A stretch of DNA of 64,000 nucleotides from JACVRW01 sp963751105 (GCA_963751105.1 CAVVTG010000002.1:2108001-2172000); one strand, 5' to 3'; positions 42,727 to 52,213 are shown, counted from the stretch's first letter. Translations and numbers: made by a program. The notes: generated by a model from the sequence alone, not told the origin.

Positions 42727-43254
42727 TCAGCAGTACTCCTCCGGCAGCTCGAGCGCGGCGGCCACGTTGAGGTACATGCCCTTCGACATGAACTCCAGCA
42801 CGCGCTCCTCCGACGCCCCGGTCAGGCTGCGTACCTGCTGGATCACGTCGGTGAAAGCGTCGCGAATCGGCTCACGGAGCTCGGGGTCGCCCGCCGCCGC
42901 GTGCGCCTGCAGCTGGACGAGGATCTCGTCGCGATCCTCCAGCAGCTGCATATAGGCCTTGCCCATCGCCTCGAGCTTCGCGTCAGGACCGTCCTTGCCG
43001 CGGGCGGCCTCGGCGAACGTCTCGAGGATCCGCAGCGTCACGCGCCGGTGCGTGGCGAGGAACAGCTCCCGCTTGTTGGGAAACAGCGCGTAGATGTAGG
43101 GCTGCGAGATGCCGGCCCGCTTGGCGATTGCCCCGGTGCTCGCGGCGTGGTAGCCGCTGGCCGCGAATTCCTTCACCGCGGCCTCGAGCACCTGCTCGCG
43201 GCGCTCCTCGGAGCTGGATCGAGACTCGCGGCGGGTGGTGGCTTTCGGACTCAC
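42727..43254 (-). CDS. TetR-family regulator of the adjacent MFS exporter
   Basis: The 175-residue protein has the TetR DNA-binding domain (about 18-65: GAIAKRAGISQPYIYALFPN) and a C-terminal ligand domain ending in LNVAAALELPEEYC. Its own start is 13 bp from an 18-bp operator, and a second near-identical copy precedes the MFS gene. The arrangement fits a drug-sensing repressor that controls itself and the exporter. The inducer is not evident. Confidence 0.88.
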   Translation of the reverse strand: MSPKATTRRESRSSSEERREQVLEAAVKEFAASGYHAASTGAIAKRAGISQPYIYALFPNKRELFLATHRRVTLRILETFAEAARGKDGPDAKLEAMGKAYMQLLEDRDEILVQLQAHAAAGDPELREPIRDAFTDVIQQVRSLTGASEERVLEFMSKGMYLNVAAALELPEEYC

Positions 43255-43266
43255 GATCAGTGCAGC

Positions 43267-43284
43267 TTATTGATTGACCTATCA
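43267..43284. promoter_or_regulatory. TetR operator copy upstream of the TetR gene
   Basis: TTATTGATTGACCTATCA lies 13 bp before the regulator's start. It matches the MFS operator at 17 of 18 positions and contains TGAT-N6-ATCA. Confidence 0.75.
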
Positions 43285-43335
43285 GTTGTCAAGGGCGGGA
43301 ACAAACGTCGCAGGCCACCGGGGGGGTGTGGCGAC

Positions 43336-43358
43336 TTGTTCATCTATAGGGAGAACAA
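43336..43358. promoter_or_regulatory. Dyad between TetR and aconitase genes
   Basis: TTGTTC (43336-43341) and GAACAA (43353-43358) are inverted around an 11-base spacer holding CTATAG. It could be an operator or promoter element for the TetR gene. There is no U-run to make it a terminator. No specific regulator can be named. Confidence 0.35.
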
Positions 43359-43457
43359 ATCGTCAAACCCCCCGCCAATTCGATCCGGAACAACCCCCTC
43401 CCCAGCCAATCGGGCCACGCCTCAGCCTGCCGCGCAGGCGAGAGCGGACCGCAGCCC

Positions 43458-46193
43458 TCACTCCTCCCCCAGCAACCCCCGCAGCACGAAATGCAGGATC
43501 CCGCCGTGGCGGTAGTACTGCCACTCGTTCGGGGTGTCGATGCGCACCCGGGCCTCGAACTCGATCGGGTCGCCGCCGTCGGCCGGGGTGGCCGTGACCG
43601 CCAGGGTGCGAGCCCCCTCCTCCAGCGGCGCCAGGTCGAAGGTCTCGTTCCCCTCGAGCCCGAGCGACTCGACCGACTCGCCGTCCGGGAACTGAAGCGG
43701 GAGCACGCCCATCCCGACGAGGTTGGAGCGGTGGATGCGCTCGTAGGACTCGGCGATCACGAAGCGGATGCCGAGCAGTCGCGGCCCCTTGGCCGCCCAG
43801 TCGCGCGACGAGCCCGAGCCGTACTCCTTGCCGGCCAGCACGCACAGCGGGGTGTCGTCGCGGGCGTAGGCCACCGCGGCGTCGTAGATCGTCTCCTGCT
43901 CGCCCGCTCGGGTGGTCCAGCCGCCCTCGGTGTCCGGCGCCAGCAGGTTGCGCAGCCGGACGTTGGCGAACGTGCCGCGCATCATCACCTCGTGGTTGCC
44001 GCGGCGCGATCCGTAGGAGTTGAAGTCGCGTTGCTCGACTCCGTTCTCGATCAGGTAGGCGCCCGCCGGCGAGTCCTTCTTGATCGCGCCCGCGGGCGAG
44101 ATGTGATCGGTGGTCACGCTGTCGGCCAGCAGGGCGATGGCGCGAGCGCCCTTGATCTCGTCGAAGCCCTCGGGCGCGTCGGCGGGCATCCCCTCGAAGT
44201 AGGGCGGGCGCTTCACGTAGGTGGACTCCTCGTCCCAGGCGTAGCGGTCACCCTCGGGGATCTCCAGCCCGTTCCAGTTCTCGTCGCCCTCGAACACCTC
44301 GCCGTAGCTCGAGCGGAACATGTCCGACTCGATGGCCGACTCGATCGCGTCGTTGACCTCCTGCTGGGTGGGCCAGATGTCGCGCAGGAAGACGTCGTTC
44401 TGCAGGGGCTCGTTCACGATGTCGAGGTCCATCCGGCCGGCGAGCGCGTAGGCCACGCACAGCGGCGGCGAGGCGAGGTAGTTCATCCTCACCTCGGGGT
44501 GGATGCGCCCCTCGAAGTTGCGGTTGCCCGACAGCACGCTGGCCACCACCAGGTCGCGCTCCTCGATCTCCTCCGAGATCTTCTCGGGCAGCGGTCCGGA
44601 GTTCCCGATGCAGGTGGTGCAGCCGTAGCCCACCAGGTCGAAGCCGAGCCGCGAGAGCGGCTCGATCAGGCCGGCTCGCTCGAGGTAGTCGGTGACCACC
44701 TTCGAGCCGGGGGCGAGCGAGGTCTTGACCCAGGGCATCCGCTCGAGGCCGGCCTCCACCGCCTTCTGGGCCAGCAGCCCGGCGCCGAGCATGACCGACG
44801 GGTTGGAGGTGTTGGTGCAGCTCGTGATGGCGGCGATCACCACCGACCCGTGTCCGAAGCCCTCCTCGCGCTCCCCCACCGCCGTGCCGGGCTCCGGGTG
44901 GCTGTGACCGGGCGCCTTGGGGGTGCCGCCGCCGTTCTCGGTGGGCGGGTCGCTGGCCGGGAACGACTCGGCGGAGGCCTCGTCGTAGCCGGTGAGCACG
45001 TCGCCGTCGCCGTCGCCCGCCATCTCGTTGAGCTCCGCCATGAAGTCCTCGGCCGCGCTCGAAAGGGCCACCCGGTCCTGCGGGCGCTTGGGGCCGGCCA
45101 GCGAGGGCTCGACGTCGGAGAGATCCAGCTCGAGCCCGTCCGAGTAGGCCGACTCCTCGGACTCCTCGTCGTGGAAGAGCCCCTGCTCGCGGCAGTAGGC
45201 CTCCACCAGCTCGACCCGCTCGGCCGGGCGACCGGAGAACTCGAGGTAGCGGAGCGTCTCCGCGTCGACCGGGAAGATCGCGCAGGTGGCGCCCATCTCG
45301 GGCGACATGTTCCCGATGGTGGCGCGGTCGGCCAGCGGCAGGTTGGCCAGGCCGGGCCCGTGGAACTCCACGAACTTGCCCACCACGCCGCGCTCGCGCA
45401 GCATCTGGGTCACGGTCAGGACGAGGTCGGTGGCGGTGGACCCCTCGGGCAGCTCGCCCGAGAGCCGGAAGCCCACCACCTGGGGGATCAACATCGACAC
45501 CGGCTGGCCCAGCATGGCGGCCTCGGCCTCGATGCCGCCCACGCCCCAGCCGAGCACGCCGAGCCCGTTGACCATCGTGGTGTGCGAGTCGGTGCCCACC
45601 AGGGTGTCGGGGAAGGCCTGGCCGTCGCGCGACTCGACCACGCGCGCGAGGTACTCGAGGTTGACCTGGTGGCAGATGCCGGTGTTGGGCGGCACCACGG
45701 CGAAGTTGTCGAAGGCGGTCTGGCCCCAGCGCAGGAAGGCGTAGCGCTCCTTGTTGCGCTCGAACTCGAGCTCGGCGTTGCGCTGGAAGGCGAGCCGCTC
45801 GGCGAACACGTCGACCTGGATGGAATGGTCGATCACCAGCTCCACCGGGACCAGCGGGTTGATCTTGGTGGCGTCCCCGCCCAGCTCCTCCATGGCGTCG
45901 CGCATGGCGGCGAGGTCGACGATCGCGGGCACGCCCGTGAAGTCCTGCATCAGCACGCGCGCGGGCGTGTAGGCGATCTCGCTCGAGGGGTCGGCCTCGG
46001 CGTCCCAGCTCGCCACGGCCTCGGCGCCCTCGTCCTCGCCGTGGCGCAGGAGGTTCTCGAGCAGGATCTTGAGCGAGTAGGGCAGCCTCGCCACGTCGTA
46101 CTTCTCCTGGAGCGCGTCGAGGCGGAAGATCTCGTGCGACTCGCCGCCGACGTCGAGGGTCGACCTGGCGCCGAAGCTGTCTTCGTTGCTCAC
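43458..46193 (-). CDS. acnA: Aconitate hydratase A
   Basis: The 911-residue monomeric aconitase contains the [4Fe-4S] ligands: Cys in AITSCTNTSNPSVM and two in VGYGCTTCIGNSGPLP. Substrate-binding segments include TVLVGTDSHTTMVNGLG, RGNHEVMMRGTF and YGSGSSRDWAAKGPRLL. It interconverts citrate and isocitrate in the TCA cycle. An insertion of about 55 residues before the first cluster Cys (about 395-450) contains DEASAESFPASDPPTENGGG; such an insert also occurs in other actinobacterial AcnA proteins, from memory. It stands alone with a 21-bp gap to the next upstream gene. Confidence 0.94.
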   Translation of the reverse strand: MSNEDSFGARSTLDVGGESHEIFRLDALQEKYDVARLPYSLKILLENLLRHGEDEGAEAVASWDAEADPSSEIAYTPARVLMQDFTGVPAIVDLAAMRDAMEELGGDATKINPLVPVELVIDHSIQVDVFAERLAFQRNAELEFERNKERYAFLRWGQTAFDNFAVVPPNTGICHQVNLEYLARVVESRDGQAFPDTLVGTDSHTTMVNGLGVLGWGVGGIEAEAAMLGQPVSMLIPQVVGFRLSGELPEGSTATDLVLTVTQMLRERGVVGKFVEFHGPGLANLPLADRATIGNMSPEMGATCAIFPVDAETLRYLEFSGRPAERVELVEAYCREQGLFHDEESEESAYSDGLELDLSDVEPSLAGPKRPQDRVALSSAAEDFMAELNEMAGDGDGDVLTGYDEASAESFPASDPPTENGGGTPKAPGHSHPEPGTAVGEREEGFGHGSVVIAAITSCTNTSNPSVMLGAGLLAQKAVEAGLERMPWVKTSLAPGSKVVTDYLERAGLIEPLSRLGFDLVGYGCTTCIGNSGPLPEKISEEIEERDLVVASVLSGNRNFEGRIHPEVRMNYLASPPLCVAYALAGRMDLDIVNEPLQNDVFLRDIWPTQQEVNDAIESAIESDMFRSSYGEVFEGDENWNGLEIPEGDRYAWDEESTYVKRPPYFEGMPADAPEGFDEIKGARAIALLADSVTTDHISPAGAIKKDSPAGAYLIENGVEQRDFNSYGSRRGNHEVMMRGTFANVRLRNLLAPDTEGGWTTRAGEQETIYDAAVAYARDDTPLCVLAGKEYGSGSSRDWAAKGPRLLGIRFVIAESYERIHRSNLVGMGVLPLQFPDGESVESLGLEGNETFDLAPLEEGARTLAVTATPADGGDPIEFEARVRIDTPNEWQYYRHGGILHFVLRGLLGEE

Positions 46194-46214
46194 GAGAGCA
46201 AATCTACCCAGTCA

Positions 46215-47282
46215 TCACAGCCCTACCACCTCGACAGAGCGCGCGTCCGGTTCGCAGAAGCGGGCCGTGCGCGTGGCCTCGGCGCGGACGGCGGAGTGGG
46301 CCGAGCGACTGATGTCCACGTGCGGCGTGATGTCCACCCGCACCCGGCCGCCGGCACGCCTCAGCCACCAGCTGGCGGCGACCCGGCCGTCGACCAGCAC
46401 CGTCTGGTTTCCGCTGAGCGTGAGCTTCAGCGGCTGGACCGCCGAGGGGATGATCCGCTCGCGGTCGGCGTAGGCCAAGAGCGGCTGATCCCAGCGCGAG
46501 AGGAACCGCACCGGCAACGGCGTCGACGCCGGCGGCAGCGGCCGGCGGGGCAGGTCGAAGAGCTCGGTGCCGTCCTCGGCGCGGTAGGAGACCACCTCCA
46601 GGCGCTCCCACGCCTCGGCGAAGTCGCGCTGGGGCACGCCGGCCCAGGCGGCGAGATCGCGCCGGCTCGCCGGGCCGAAGGCGGCCAGGTAGCGGGCGAG
46701 CACGAGCGCGGCCGCCTCGGCCGGCTCGGGCAGCGGGCGCGGGTCGACCACGAAGGACGGTCTCCCCCGCTCCCGCCAGAACCCGGCGGGCGGCAGCTGG
46801 ACGAGCGGCAGCAGGGTGCGGGCGAACACCACCGTGGTCCACGCGTTGTCCACCGCGACCCCGTCGTAGCCGGCGATCCGCGCTCGGATCTCGTCGTTCG
46901 TGCGGGGCTCGGCCAGCCAGGCGGCGAGCTCGGCGGCCACCTGCTGCTCGTCGAGGTGCGGATAGGTCGTTCGCCAGTTGCGCAGCCTCCCCTGACGGGC
47001 CAGCTGCGCGTAGGCGGGGTAGTCGGACGCCGCGACCAGGTGGAGGGTGGTGCGCATGATCGTGGTCTTGACCACCCGCTGCGAGCGCAGAGCTCGCTCC
47101 AGCTGCTCGCGCCCAAAGCCCTCCAGCCGCGCCGCCAGCGCCACGTAGGGAGCCGGCGAGTCCTGCCCCTGTAGAGGCGTCAGGCGCTTGATCGCCTCCG
47201 CGGGCCGCAGCCTGCGCCGCTCGAGCAGAAGCTGGCGGGCCGCGAGCGCGGCAGTGAGCTCGCGACGGGTGAGAACACGCAT
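46215..47282 (-). CDS. AlkZ-like winged-helix DNA-binding protein (HTH_42)
   Basis: The start at 47282 (MRVLTRRELTAALAARQLLL) is preferred to one at 47303 that would overlap the divergent start codon. The 355-residue protein matches the AlkZ/YcaQ winged-helix family, with repeated winged-helix segments and the QGQ sequence (Q38, Q40, in LTPLQGQDSP) at the position of the catalytic QxQ motif of DNA glycosylases. It may unhook interstrand crosslinks or excise alkylated bases, although many family members have no shown activity. It is divergent from a PHP-domain gene with 19 bp between starts. Confidence 0.78.
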   Translation of the reverse strand: MRVLTRRELTAALAARQLLLERRRLRPAEAIKRLTPLQGQDSPAPYVALAARLEGFGREQLERALRSQRVVKTTIMRTTLHLVAASDYPAYAQLARQGRLRNWRTTYPHLDEQQVAAELAAWLAEPRTNDEIRARIAGYDGVAVDNAWTTVVFARTLLPLVQLPPAGFWRERGRPSFVVDPRPLPEPAEAAALVLARYLAAFGPASRRDLAAWAGVPQRDFAEAWERLEVVSYRAEDGTELFDLPRRPLPPASTPLPVRFLSRWDQPLLAYADRERIIPSAVQPLKLTLSGNQTVLVDGRVAASWWLRRAGGRVRVDITPHVDISRSAHSAVRAEATRTARFCEPDARSVEVVGL

Positions 47283-47301
47283 CGACCGCGATGATGACGA
47301 C

Positions 47302-48339
47302 ATGCACGACCTGGCCTGCGTCGTCCATCTGCACTCGCTCTACTCCGACGGCACCGGCACGGTGCCGGAGATCGCCCGCGCGGCGCGGCGCGCCGGGGCC
47401 GACGTGGTGCTGCTCACCGACCACGACTCCCTCGAGGCCAAGCGCCGTGGCGAGGAGGGCTGGCATGACGGCGTGCTGCTGCTGGTGGGCGAGGAGGTGT
47501 CGCCCGCCAAGCGCAACCACTACCTGGCCTTCGGGATCGACGAGGAGATCGACCACTCCAACCTCGATGCGCCCGGCATCTGCCGCGCGGTGGCGGAGGC
47601 GGGCGGCTTCGGCTTCGCCGCCCACCCCTGGTCGGCCGGCTCCGAGCGCTTCCGCAAGCGAGTGGGCCACGGCATGCCCTTCGACGCGCTCGACTGCGAG
47701 CAGCTCCACGGCGTGGAGCTGTGGAGCTTCGTCAACGACACCGGCGAGGCGGTGGACAGCGTGGCCGGCCTGCTGCGCTTCGTGCTCGCTCCGGCGCGCG
47801 CCCTCGACCATCCGCCGCAACGCAACGTGCGCGCCTGGGACGACCTGTGCCGCGAGCGCCGCGTGGTGGCCCTCGGGGGGCTGGACGCGCACCAGTTCGG
47901 CAAGCGCGTCGGCCGTTTCGTGCCGCTGAGGATCATGGGCTACCGCCGCTCCTTTCGCTTCATCCGCACCCACGTGCTGTGCGAGCGGCCCCCCAGCGGC
48001 CAGCTCGGCCACGACCGCGAGCTCGTCTACGGCGCCCTGCGCGAAGGCCGCTGCTACATCGGCGTCGACGCGATCGCGCCCACGCGCGGCTTCGCCTTCG
48101 AGGCCGGGGACGTGCCCATGGGCGGCGAGGCGCCGGCGGGCCGGCGCACCGTGCGCGTCCGCACGCCGCTGGCGGCGAGGATCCGCCTGCTGCGCGACGG
48201 GGTTCAGGTGAAGGAGACCAACGGCACGAGCCTCGACCTCGAGGTCGAGCAGCCCGGCGTCTACCGCGCCGAGGCGCTGCGGCGCTCGAAGGGCCGCGAG
48301 CGCACCTGGATCCTTTCGAACCCGGTGTACCTGCGCTAG
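47302..48339 (+). CDS. PHP-domain metal-dependent phosphoesterase
   Basis: The 345-residue protein has the PHP metal-binding set: His9 and His11 with Asp16 (HLHSLYSDG), Asp40-His41 (LLTDHDS), Glu64 (GEEVSP), and His73 plus later His/Asp in GFAAHPWSAG and LGGLDAHQFGKR. A C-terminal beta-rich domain (about 255-345: GRRTVRVRTPLAARIRLLRD) follows. It resembles YciV/TrpH-type PHP phosphoesterases, which hydrolyse nucleoside 3',5'-bisphosphates or 5'-ends of short RNA. No Pol III core is attached. The role in this organism is uncertain. Confidence 0.83.
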   Translation: MHDLACVVHLHSLYSDGTGTVPEIARAARRAGADVVLLTDHDSLEAKRRGEEGWHDGVLLLVGEEVSPAKRNHYLAFGIDEEIDHSNLDAPGICRAVAEAGGFGFAAHPWSAGSERFRKRVGHGMPFDALDCEQLHGVELWSFVNDTGEAVDSVAGLLRFVLAPARALDHPPQRNVRAWDDLCRERRVVALGGLDAHQFGKRVGRFVPLRIMGYRRSFRFIRTHVLCERPPSGQLGHDRELVYGALREGRCYIGVDAIAPTRGFAFEAGDVPMGGEAPAGRRTVRVRTPLAARIRLLRDGVQVKETNGTSLDLEVEQPGVYRAEALRRSKGRERTWILSNPVYLR

Positions 48340-48345
48340 GTGTAG

Positions 48346-49203
48346 CTAGGCGTCGCGGGGCGCCACCGTCGCGTTGCGTGCCGCCCCGGCGCTGGCCGCG
48401 ACCACGAACAGGATCGCCACCAGCTCGCGCGTTGCGAGGCTCTCGCCCAGCACCACCAGCCCCGCAAAGGCGGCCACGGCCGGCTCGATCGACATCAGCA
48501 CGCCGAACACGGCCTCGGGCAGCCGCCGCAGCGCCTCCATCTCGAGCGTGTAGGGGATCACCGTGGACAGCACGGACACCGCGAGCGCGATGGCCAGCAG
48601 ACCCGGCGCGAGCAGGTCGGCTCCACCCTCGGCCACGCCGAGCGGCAGCAGGGCCACGGCGCCGACCACCATCGCCAGCGCCAAGCCGTTGGCGCCGGAG
48701 AAGGCCTCGCCCACGCGGGCGCTGAGCAGGATGTACGCCGCCCAGAAGGCACCCGCCAGCAGGGCCAGTCCCACGCCGACAGGGTCGAGGTCCGACGTGC
48801 CGAAATCCGCCAACAGCACGATCCCGACGGCCGCGAGCCCCACCCAGAGCAGGTCGACCGCGCGCCGCGAGCCCCAGACGGCAATGCCGAGCGGGCCGAC
48901 GAACTCGAAGGTCACCGCCACCCCAAGCGGGATGCGGTCGAGCGAGGAGTAGAAGGCCAGGTTCATCCCGGCCATCACGAGACCGAACCAGACCACCAGC
49001 CAGAGCTCGCGCCGGCTGCGGCCCCGAAGCCTCGGGCGCCAGATCAGCACGAGCAGCACCGCGGCGAGGGCCAGGCGCAGGAACGTGGTGCCCCCGGCCC
49101 CCACCTCGTCGAACAGCGACTTGGCCAGCGCCGCCCCGAACTGCACCGAGCCCACGGCGGCCATGACGAGCACGGTGGGGGGCACACGGCGGGCGGCGGG
49201 CAT
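48346..49203 (-). CDS. EamA/RhtA-family metabolite exporter
   Basis: The 285-residue protein has about ten transmembrane helices in two EamA repeats. Examples are LRLALAAVLLVLIWRPRLRG, LVVWFGLVMAGMNLAFYSSL, VLSTVIPYTLEMEALRRLPE and VFGVLMSIEPAVAAFAGLVV. The conserved IPLGVAVTFEFVGPL and the overall length match RhtA-type threonine/homoserine exporters, but substrate cannot be assigned. It is convergent with the PHP gene (7 bp) and divergent from a PLP enzyme gene. Confidence 0.85.
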   Translation of the reverse strand: MPAARRVPPTVLVMAAVGSVQFGAALAKSLFDEVGAGGTTFLRLALAAVLLVLIWRPRLRGRSRRELWLVVWFGLVMAGMNLAFYSSLDRIPLGVAVTFEFVGPLGIAVWGSRRAVDLLWVGLAAVGIVLLADFGTSDLDPVGVGLALLAGAFWAAYILLSARVGEAFSGANGLALAMVVGAVALLPLGVAEGGADLLAPGLLAIALAVSVLSTVIPYTLEMEALRRLPEAVFGVLMSIEPAVAAFAGLVVLGESLATRELVAILFVVAASAGAARNATVAPRDA

Positions 49204-49238
49204 GCCGGCCCACGCTATCCACGGGGATAATCCCGGCG

Positions 49239-50465
49239 ATGGCCGTGACCGAACCCCTCACTGAACGCGCGCCCCGGGCGCGCTCATACGAGGAGCTGGA
49301 GTCGATCTTCTCCGGGATCGACCCGCCCTTCGCGCTCGTGGACCTCGACGCCCTCTGGGCCAACGCACACGAGCTCTTGCGCCGGGCACGGGGCACGCCG
49401 ATCCGCGTGGCCAGCAAGTCAGTGCGCTGCCGGGCGCTGCTGGCGGACATCCTCGCGCGCGACTCGGGCTTCGCAGGCCTCATGACATTCACGCTTCCCG
49501 AGAGCCTGTGGCTGCACGAGCACGGCTTCCACGACCTGCTGCTGGCCTACCCCACCACCGACCGCTCGGCACTCGCCCGCCTGGCCCGGACCGAGAGCGA
49601 GCACGCTCCGATCGTGATGGTGGACTCCGTCGAGCACCTCGACTTCATCGAGGCGGCCGCGGCGGGCGCGCCCGGTCCGATACGGGTCTGCCTCGATCTC
49701 GACCTGGCCTGGTGGCCGCTGGGGGGCAGGCTCAAGGTCGGCGTAAAGCGCTCGCCCGTGCGCACGCCGGCCCAGGCCCAGGCGCTCGCCCGCGAGATCG
49801 CCGCCCGGCCCCTGTTCGTGCTGACCGCGCTGATGGGCTACGAGGCGCACATCGCCGGCGTGGGCGACCGGCCGCTCGGCAAGCGGCTGCAGGAGCCGCT
49901 GATCCGCCTGATGAAGCGCCACTCCACGGCGGAGATCGCCGAGCGGCGGACCGCCGTGGTGGCCGCGGTGCGCGAGGTGGCCGACGTGCCCATCGTCAAC
50001 GGGGGTGGCACGGGCAGCGTCCACTCGACGGTGCGCGAGCCGGTGATCACCGAGGTCACCGCCGGATCGGGTTTCTACGCCCCCACCCTGTTCGACCGCT
50101 ACTCGGCCTTCAGCCTCACCCCCGCGGCGATGTTCGCCCTGCCGGTGGTGCGCCGCCCCAGCGGAGGGGTGGCCACGCTCCTGGGCGGCGGCTATCTGGC
50201 CTCGGGCGCCGCCGGCGCCGATCGCCTTCCCCAGCCGCACCTGCCCGCCGGTCTGCGCCTGGATGCAACAGAGGGTGCAGGCGAGGTTCAGACGCCGGTG
50301 ATCGGGGCAGCCGCCGCTAGCCTGCGCGTCGGCGCCAGCGTCTACCTGCGCCATGCCAAAGCCGGCGAGCTGTGCGAGCGATTCAACAGCCTCCATCTCT
50401 TGAGCGGCGGCGAAATCGCCGACGAGGTGCCCACCTACCGCGGCGAGGGTCGCTGCGAGCTCTGA
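49239..50465 (+). CDS. Amino acid deaminase/aldolase (alanine-racemase fold, DSD1-like)
   Basis: The 408-residue PLP protein has FALVDLDALWANAHELLRRA, the Schiff-base Lys60 in RVASKSVRC, VNGGGTGSVHSTV and EVTAGSGFYAPTLFDRY, the features of fold-III D-threonine aldolase/D-serine deaminase-like enzymes. It would act on a D-amino acid or hydroxy amino acid; the substrate cannot be read. It starts with ATG 49239. The divergent EamA exporter gene next to it could move the same kind of compound, which is only a hint. The sulfatase gene follows in the same direction after 44 bp. Confidence 0.82.
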   Translation: MAVTEPLTERAPRARSYEELESIFSGIDPPFALVDLDALWANAHELLRRARGTPIRVASKSVRCRALLADILARDSGFAGLMTFTLPESLWLHEHGFHDLLLAYPTTDRSALARLARTESEHAPIVMVDSVEHLDFIEAAAAGAPGPIRVCLDLDLAWWPLGGRLKVGVKRSPVRTPAQAQALAREIAARPLFVLTALMGYEAHIAGVGDRPLGKRLQEPLIRLMKRHSTAEIAERRTAVVAAVREVADVPIVNGGGTGSVHSTVREPVITEVTAGSGFYAPTLFDRYSAFSLTPAAMFALPVVRRPSGGVATLLGGGYLASGAAGADRLPQPHLPAGLRLDATEGAGEVQTPVIGAAAASLRVGASVYLRHAKAGELCERFNSLHLLSGGEIADEVPTYRGEGRCEL

Positions 50466-50509
50466 GCGGCTTCCCGCAACACGGGCTCCCGCGCCGTGTT
50501 GGGGCTCTC

Positions 50510-52213
50510 GTGTGCCGGAAACTCACGCTGGTCCTCATGGCGGTGTTCGCGGCGGCGGCATTCGCAGCGCCGGCGGCCTTCGCCCAGCCGAACGTGATCG
50601 TGGTCATGACCGATGACCAGACCGCCGCGAGCGTGCCCACCATGCCGCAGCTGAACGGCCTGCTGGGAAGCCAGGGCACGCGCTTCGACCAAGCCTTCGC
50701 GAGCTTCCCGCTCTGCTGCCCGGCCCGGGCCACCAACCTCACCGGGCAGTACGCGCACAACCACGGGGTGCTCTCGAACGGCGGCCCGTTCGGGGGCTTC
50801 AAGGCCCTCGACAGCACGAACACCGTGCCCGTCTGGCTGCAGCGGGCGGGCTACCGGACGATGCACGTGGGCCGCTACCTCAACGGCTACGACTACCGGG
50901 ACGGCATCCCGGCCGGCTACAGCGACTGGTACGGCAGCCCGCACTCGAGCGCCTTCAACTACTCGAGCTGGAAGGTCAACGAGAACGGCGTGCTGCGCTC
51001 CTACCCCACGCCGGAGCGGCCGGACGAGTATCAGACCGATCAGTCCACCCGGCGGGCCGTCGGCCTGATCGAGGACGCCGCCCCCTCCTCGCGCCCGTTC
51101 TACATGTCGCTCTGGTACGTGGCCCCGCACCGCGGCCGGCCGGTCGACCCCGACGATCCGCCGAGACCCCAGACGCCGTCCCCCGCTCCGCGTCACCGCG
51201 ACGCCTACGCCGGCGCATCGATGCCGCGACTGCCGAGCTTCAACGAGCGCAACATGTACGACAAACCGCAGGTGGTGGCCGACCGCCGCCGCTTCACCCC
51301 GGAGGGCGTGGCGGGCATCGAGGAGAACTGGCGCCAGGAGCTCGAGAGCCTGCTTGCGGTGGACGAGGGCGTGGCCAACATCGTCGACGCCCTGCAGCGC
51401 ACCGGCGAGCTCGAGAACACGCTGATCGTCTACATGTCCGACAACGGCTTCATGCACGGCGAGCACCGCGCCCTGGCCGAGAAGGTGCTGCCCTACGAGG
51501 AGTCGATCCGCATCCCGCTGCTCATGCGCGGGCCCGGCATCCCCCGTGGGCGGGTGGACCGGCGGCTGGTGGGCAATCTGGACGTGCCCGCCACCATCCT
51601 GGACGCCGCCGGGGTGGCCCCCGGACGGGTGCTCGACGGGCGTTCGCTGCTCGACCTGGTCGCGGACCCGGGCGCGGAGTGGGGTCGCGACATCCTCATC
51701 GAGAACGGCAAGGGCGCCAACGGCGTGCCGGCCTACCACGGCATCCGCAACTACCGCTTTCTCTACGTGGAGCACCGGACCACCGGCGAGTACGAGCTCT
51801 ATGACCTGCTGAACGATCCCTTCCAGCTCAAGAGCCAGGACGGGCAGGACGCCTACCGGCGAGTCCAGCGCGAGCTGAGGCGGCGCCTGCGCGTGCTCGA
51901 CCGCTGCAGCGGCGGCACATGCTCCCCTCCCCCGGGCCTGCGGCTGTACGTGCGCTCCAGGGGCCGGCCGGTGGGCAGCTGCGTGCGCACCGATCTTCGG
52001 GTGAAGGTCGGTGGCTCCGAGCGCGAGAATGTGCTCAGCGCGGACTTCATCGTCGGCCGCAGGCGTGTGGGCCGGGTGCTCGAAGCGCCCGCGGTCAAGG
52101 ACATCCCGCGCGCGCGGCTGCGCAGCAGCGGATCCTTCCGGCTGCGGGTCAGGGCCGAGACGGCGGACGGCCGCCGGCTGACCCTCGATCGCAGGCTGCG
52201 GATCTGCTCGTGA
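50510..52213 (+). CDS. Secreted sulfatase, copy 1
   Basis: From GTG 50510 the 567-residue protein has a signal peptide (about 1-25, LTLVLMAVFAAAAFAAPAAF). It shows the sulfatase signature PNVIVVMTDDQT (metal Asp35-Asp36) and the formylglycine motif C69-C-P-A-R (first Cys modified) in FPLCCPARATNLTGQY. MSDNGFMHGEHR (metal/substrate block) follows. A C-terminal ~90-residue extension (RLYVRSRGRPVGSCVRTDLR, ending ICS) resembles that of the next gene. It hydrolyses sulfate esters outside the cell; the substrate is unknown. The maturation enzyme is not encoded here. Confidence 0.88.
   Translation: MCRKLTLVLMAVFAAAAFAAPAAFAQPNVIVVMTDDQTAASVPTMPQLNGLLGSQGTRFDQAFASFPLCCPARATNLTGQYAHNHGVLSNGGPFGGFKALDSTNTVPVWLQRAGYRTMHVGRYLNGYDYRDGIPAGYSDWYGSPHSSAFNYSSWKVNENGVLRSYPTPERPDEYQTDQSTRRAVGLIEDAAPSSRPFYMSLWYVAPHRGRPVDPDDPPRPQTPSPAPRHRDAYAGASMPRLPSFNERNMYDKPQVVADRRRFTPEGVAGIEENWRQELESLLAVDEGVANIVDALQRTGELENTLIVYMSDNGFMHGEHRALAEKVLPYEESIRIPLLMRGPGIPRGRVDRRLVGNLDVPATILDAAGVAPGRVLDGRSLLDLVADPGAEWGRDILIENGKGANGVPAYHGIRNYRFLYVEHRTTGEYELYDLLNDPFQLKSQDGQDAYRRVQRELRRRLRVLDRCSGGTCSPPPGLRLYVRSRGRPVGSCVRTDLRVKVGGSERENVLSADFIVGRRRVGRVLEAPAVKDIPRARLRSSGSFRLRVRAETADGRRLTLDRRLRICS

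Noticed and set aside
43491..47174. A reading frame of more than 1,200 codons on the plus strand
   Set aside because: It is antisense to aconitase and the AlkZ-like gene. Both of those have full family motifs, whereas the opposite frame has no domain and a His/Arg/Gly-rich composition typical of GC-rich antisense frames.
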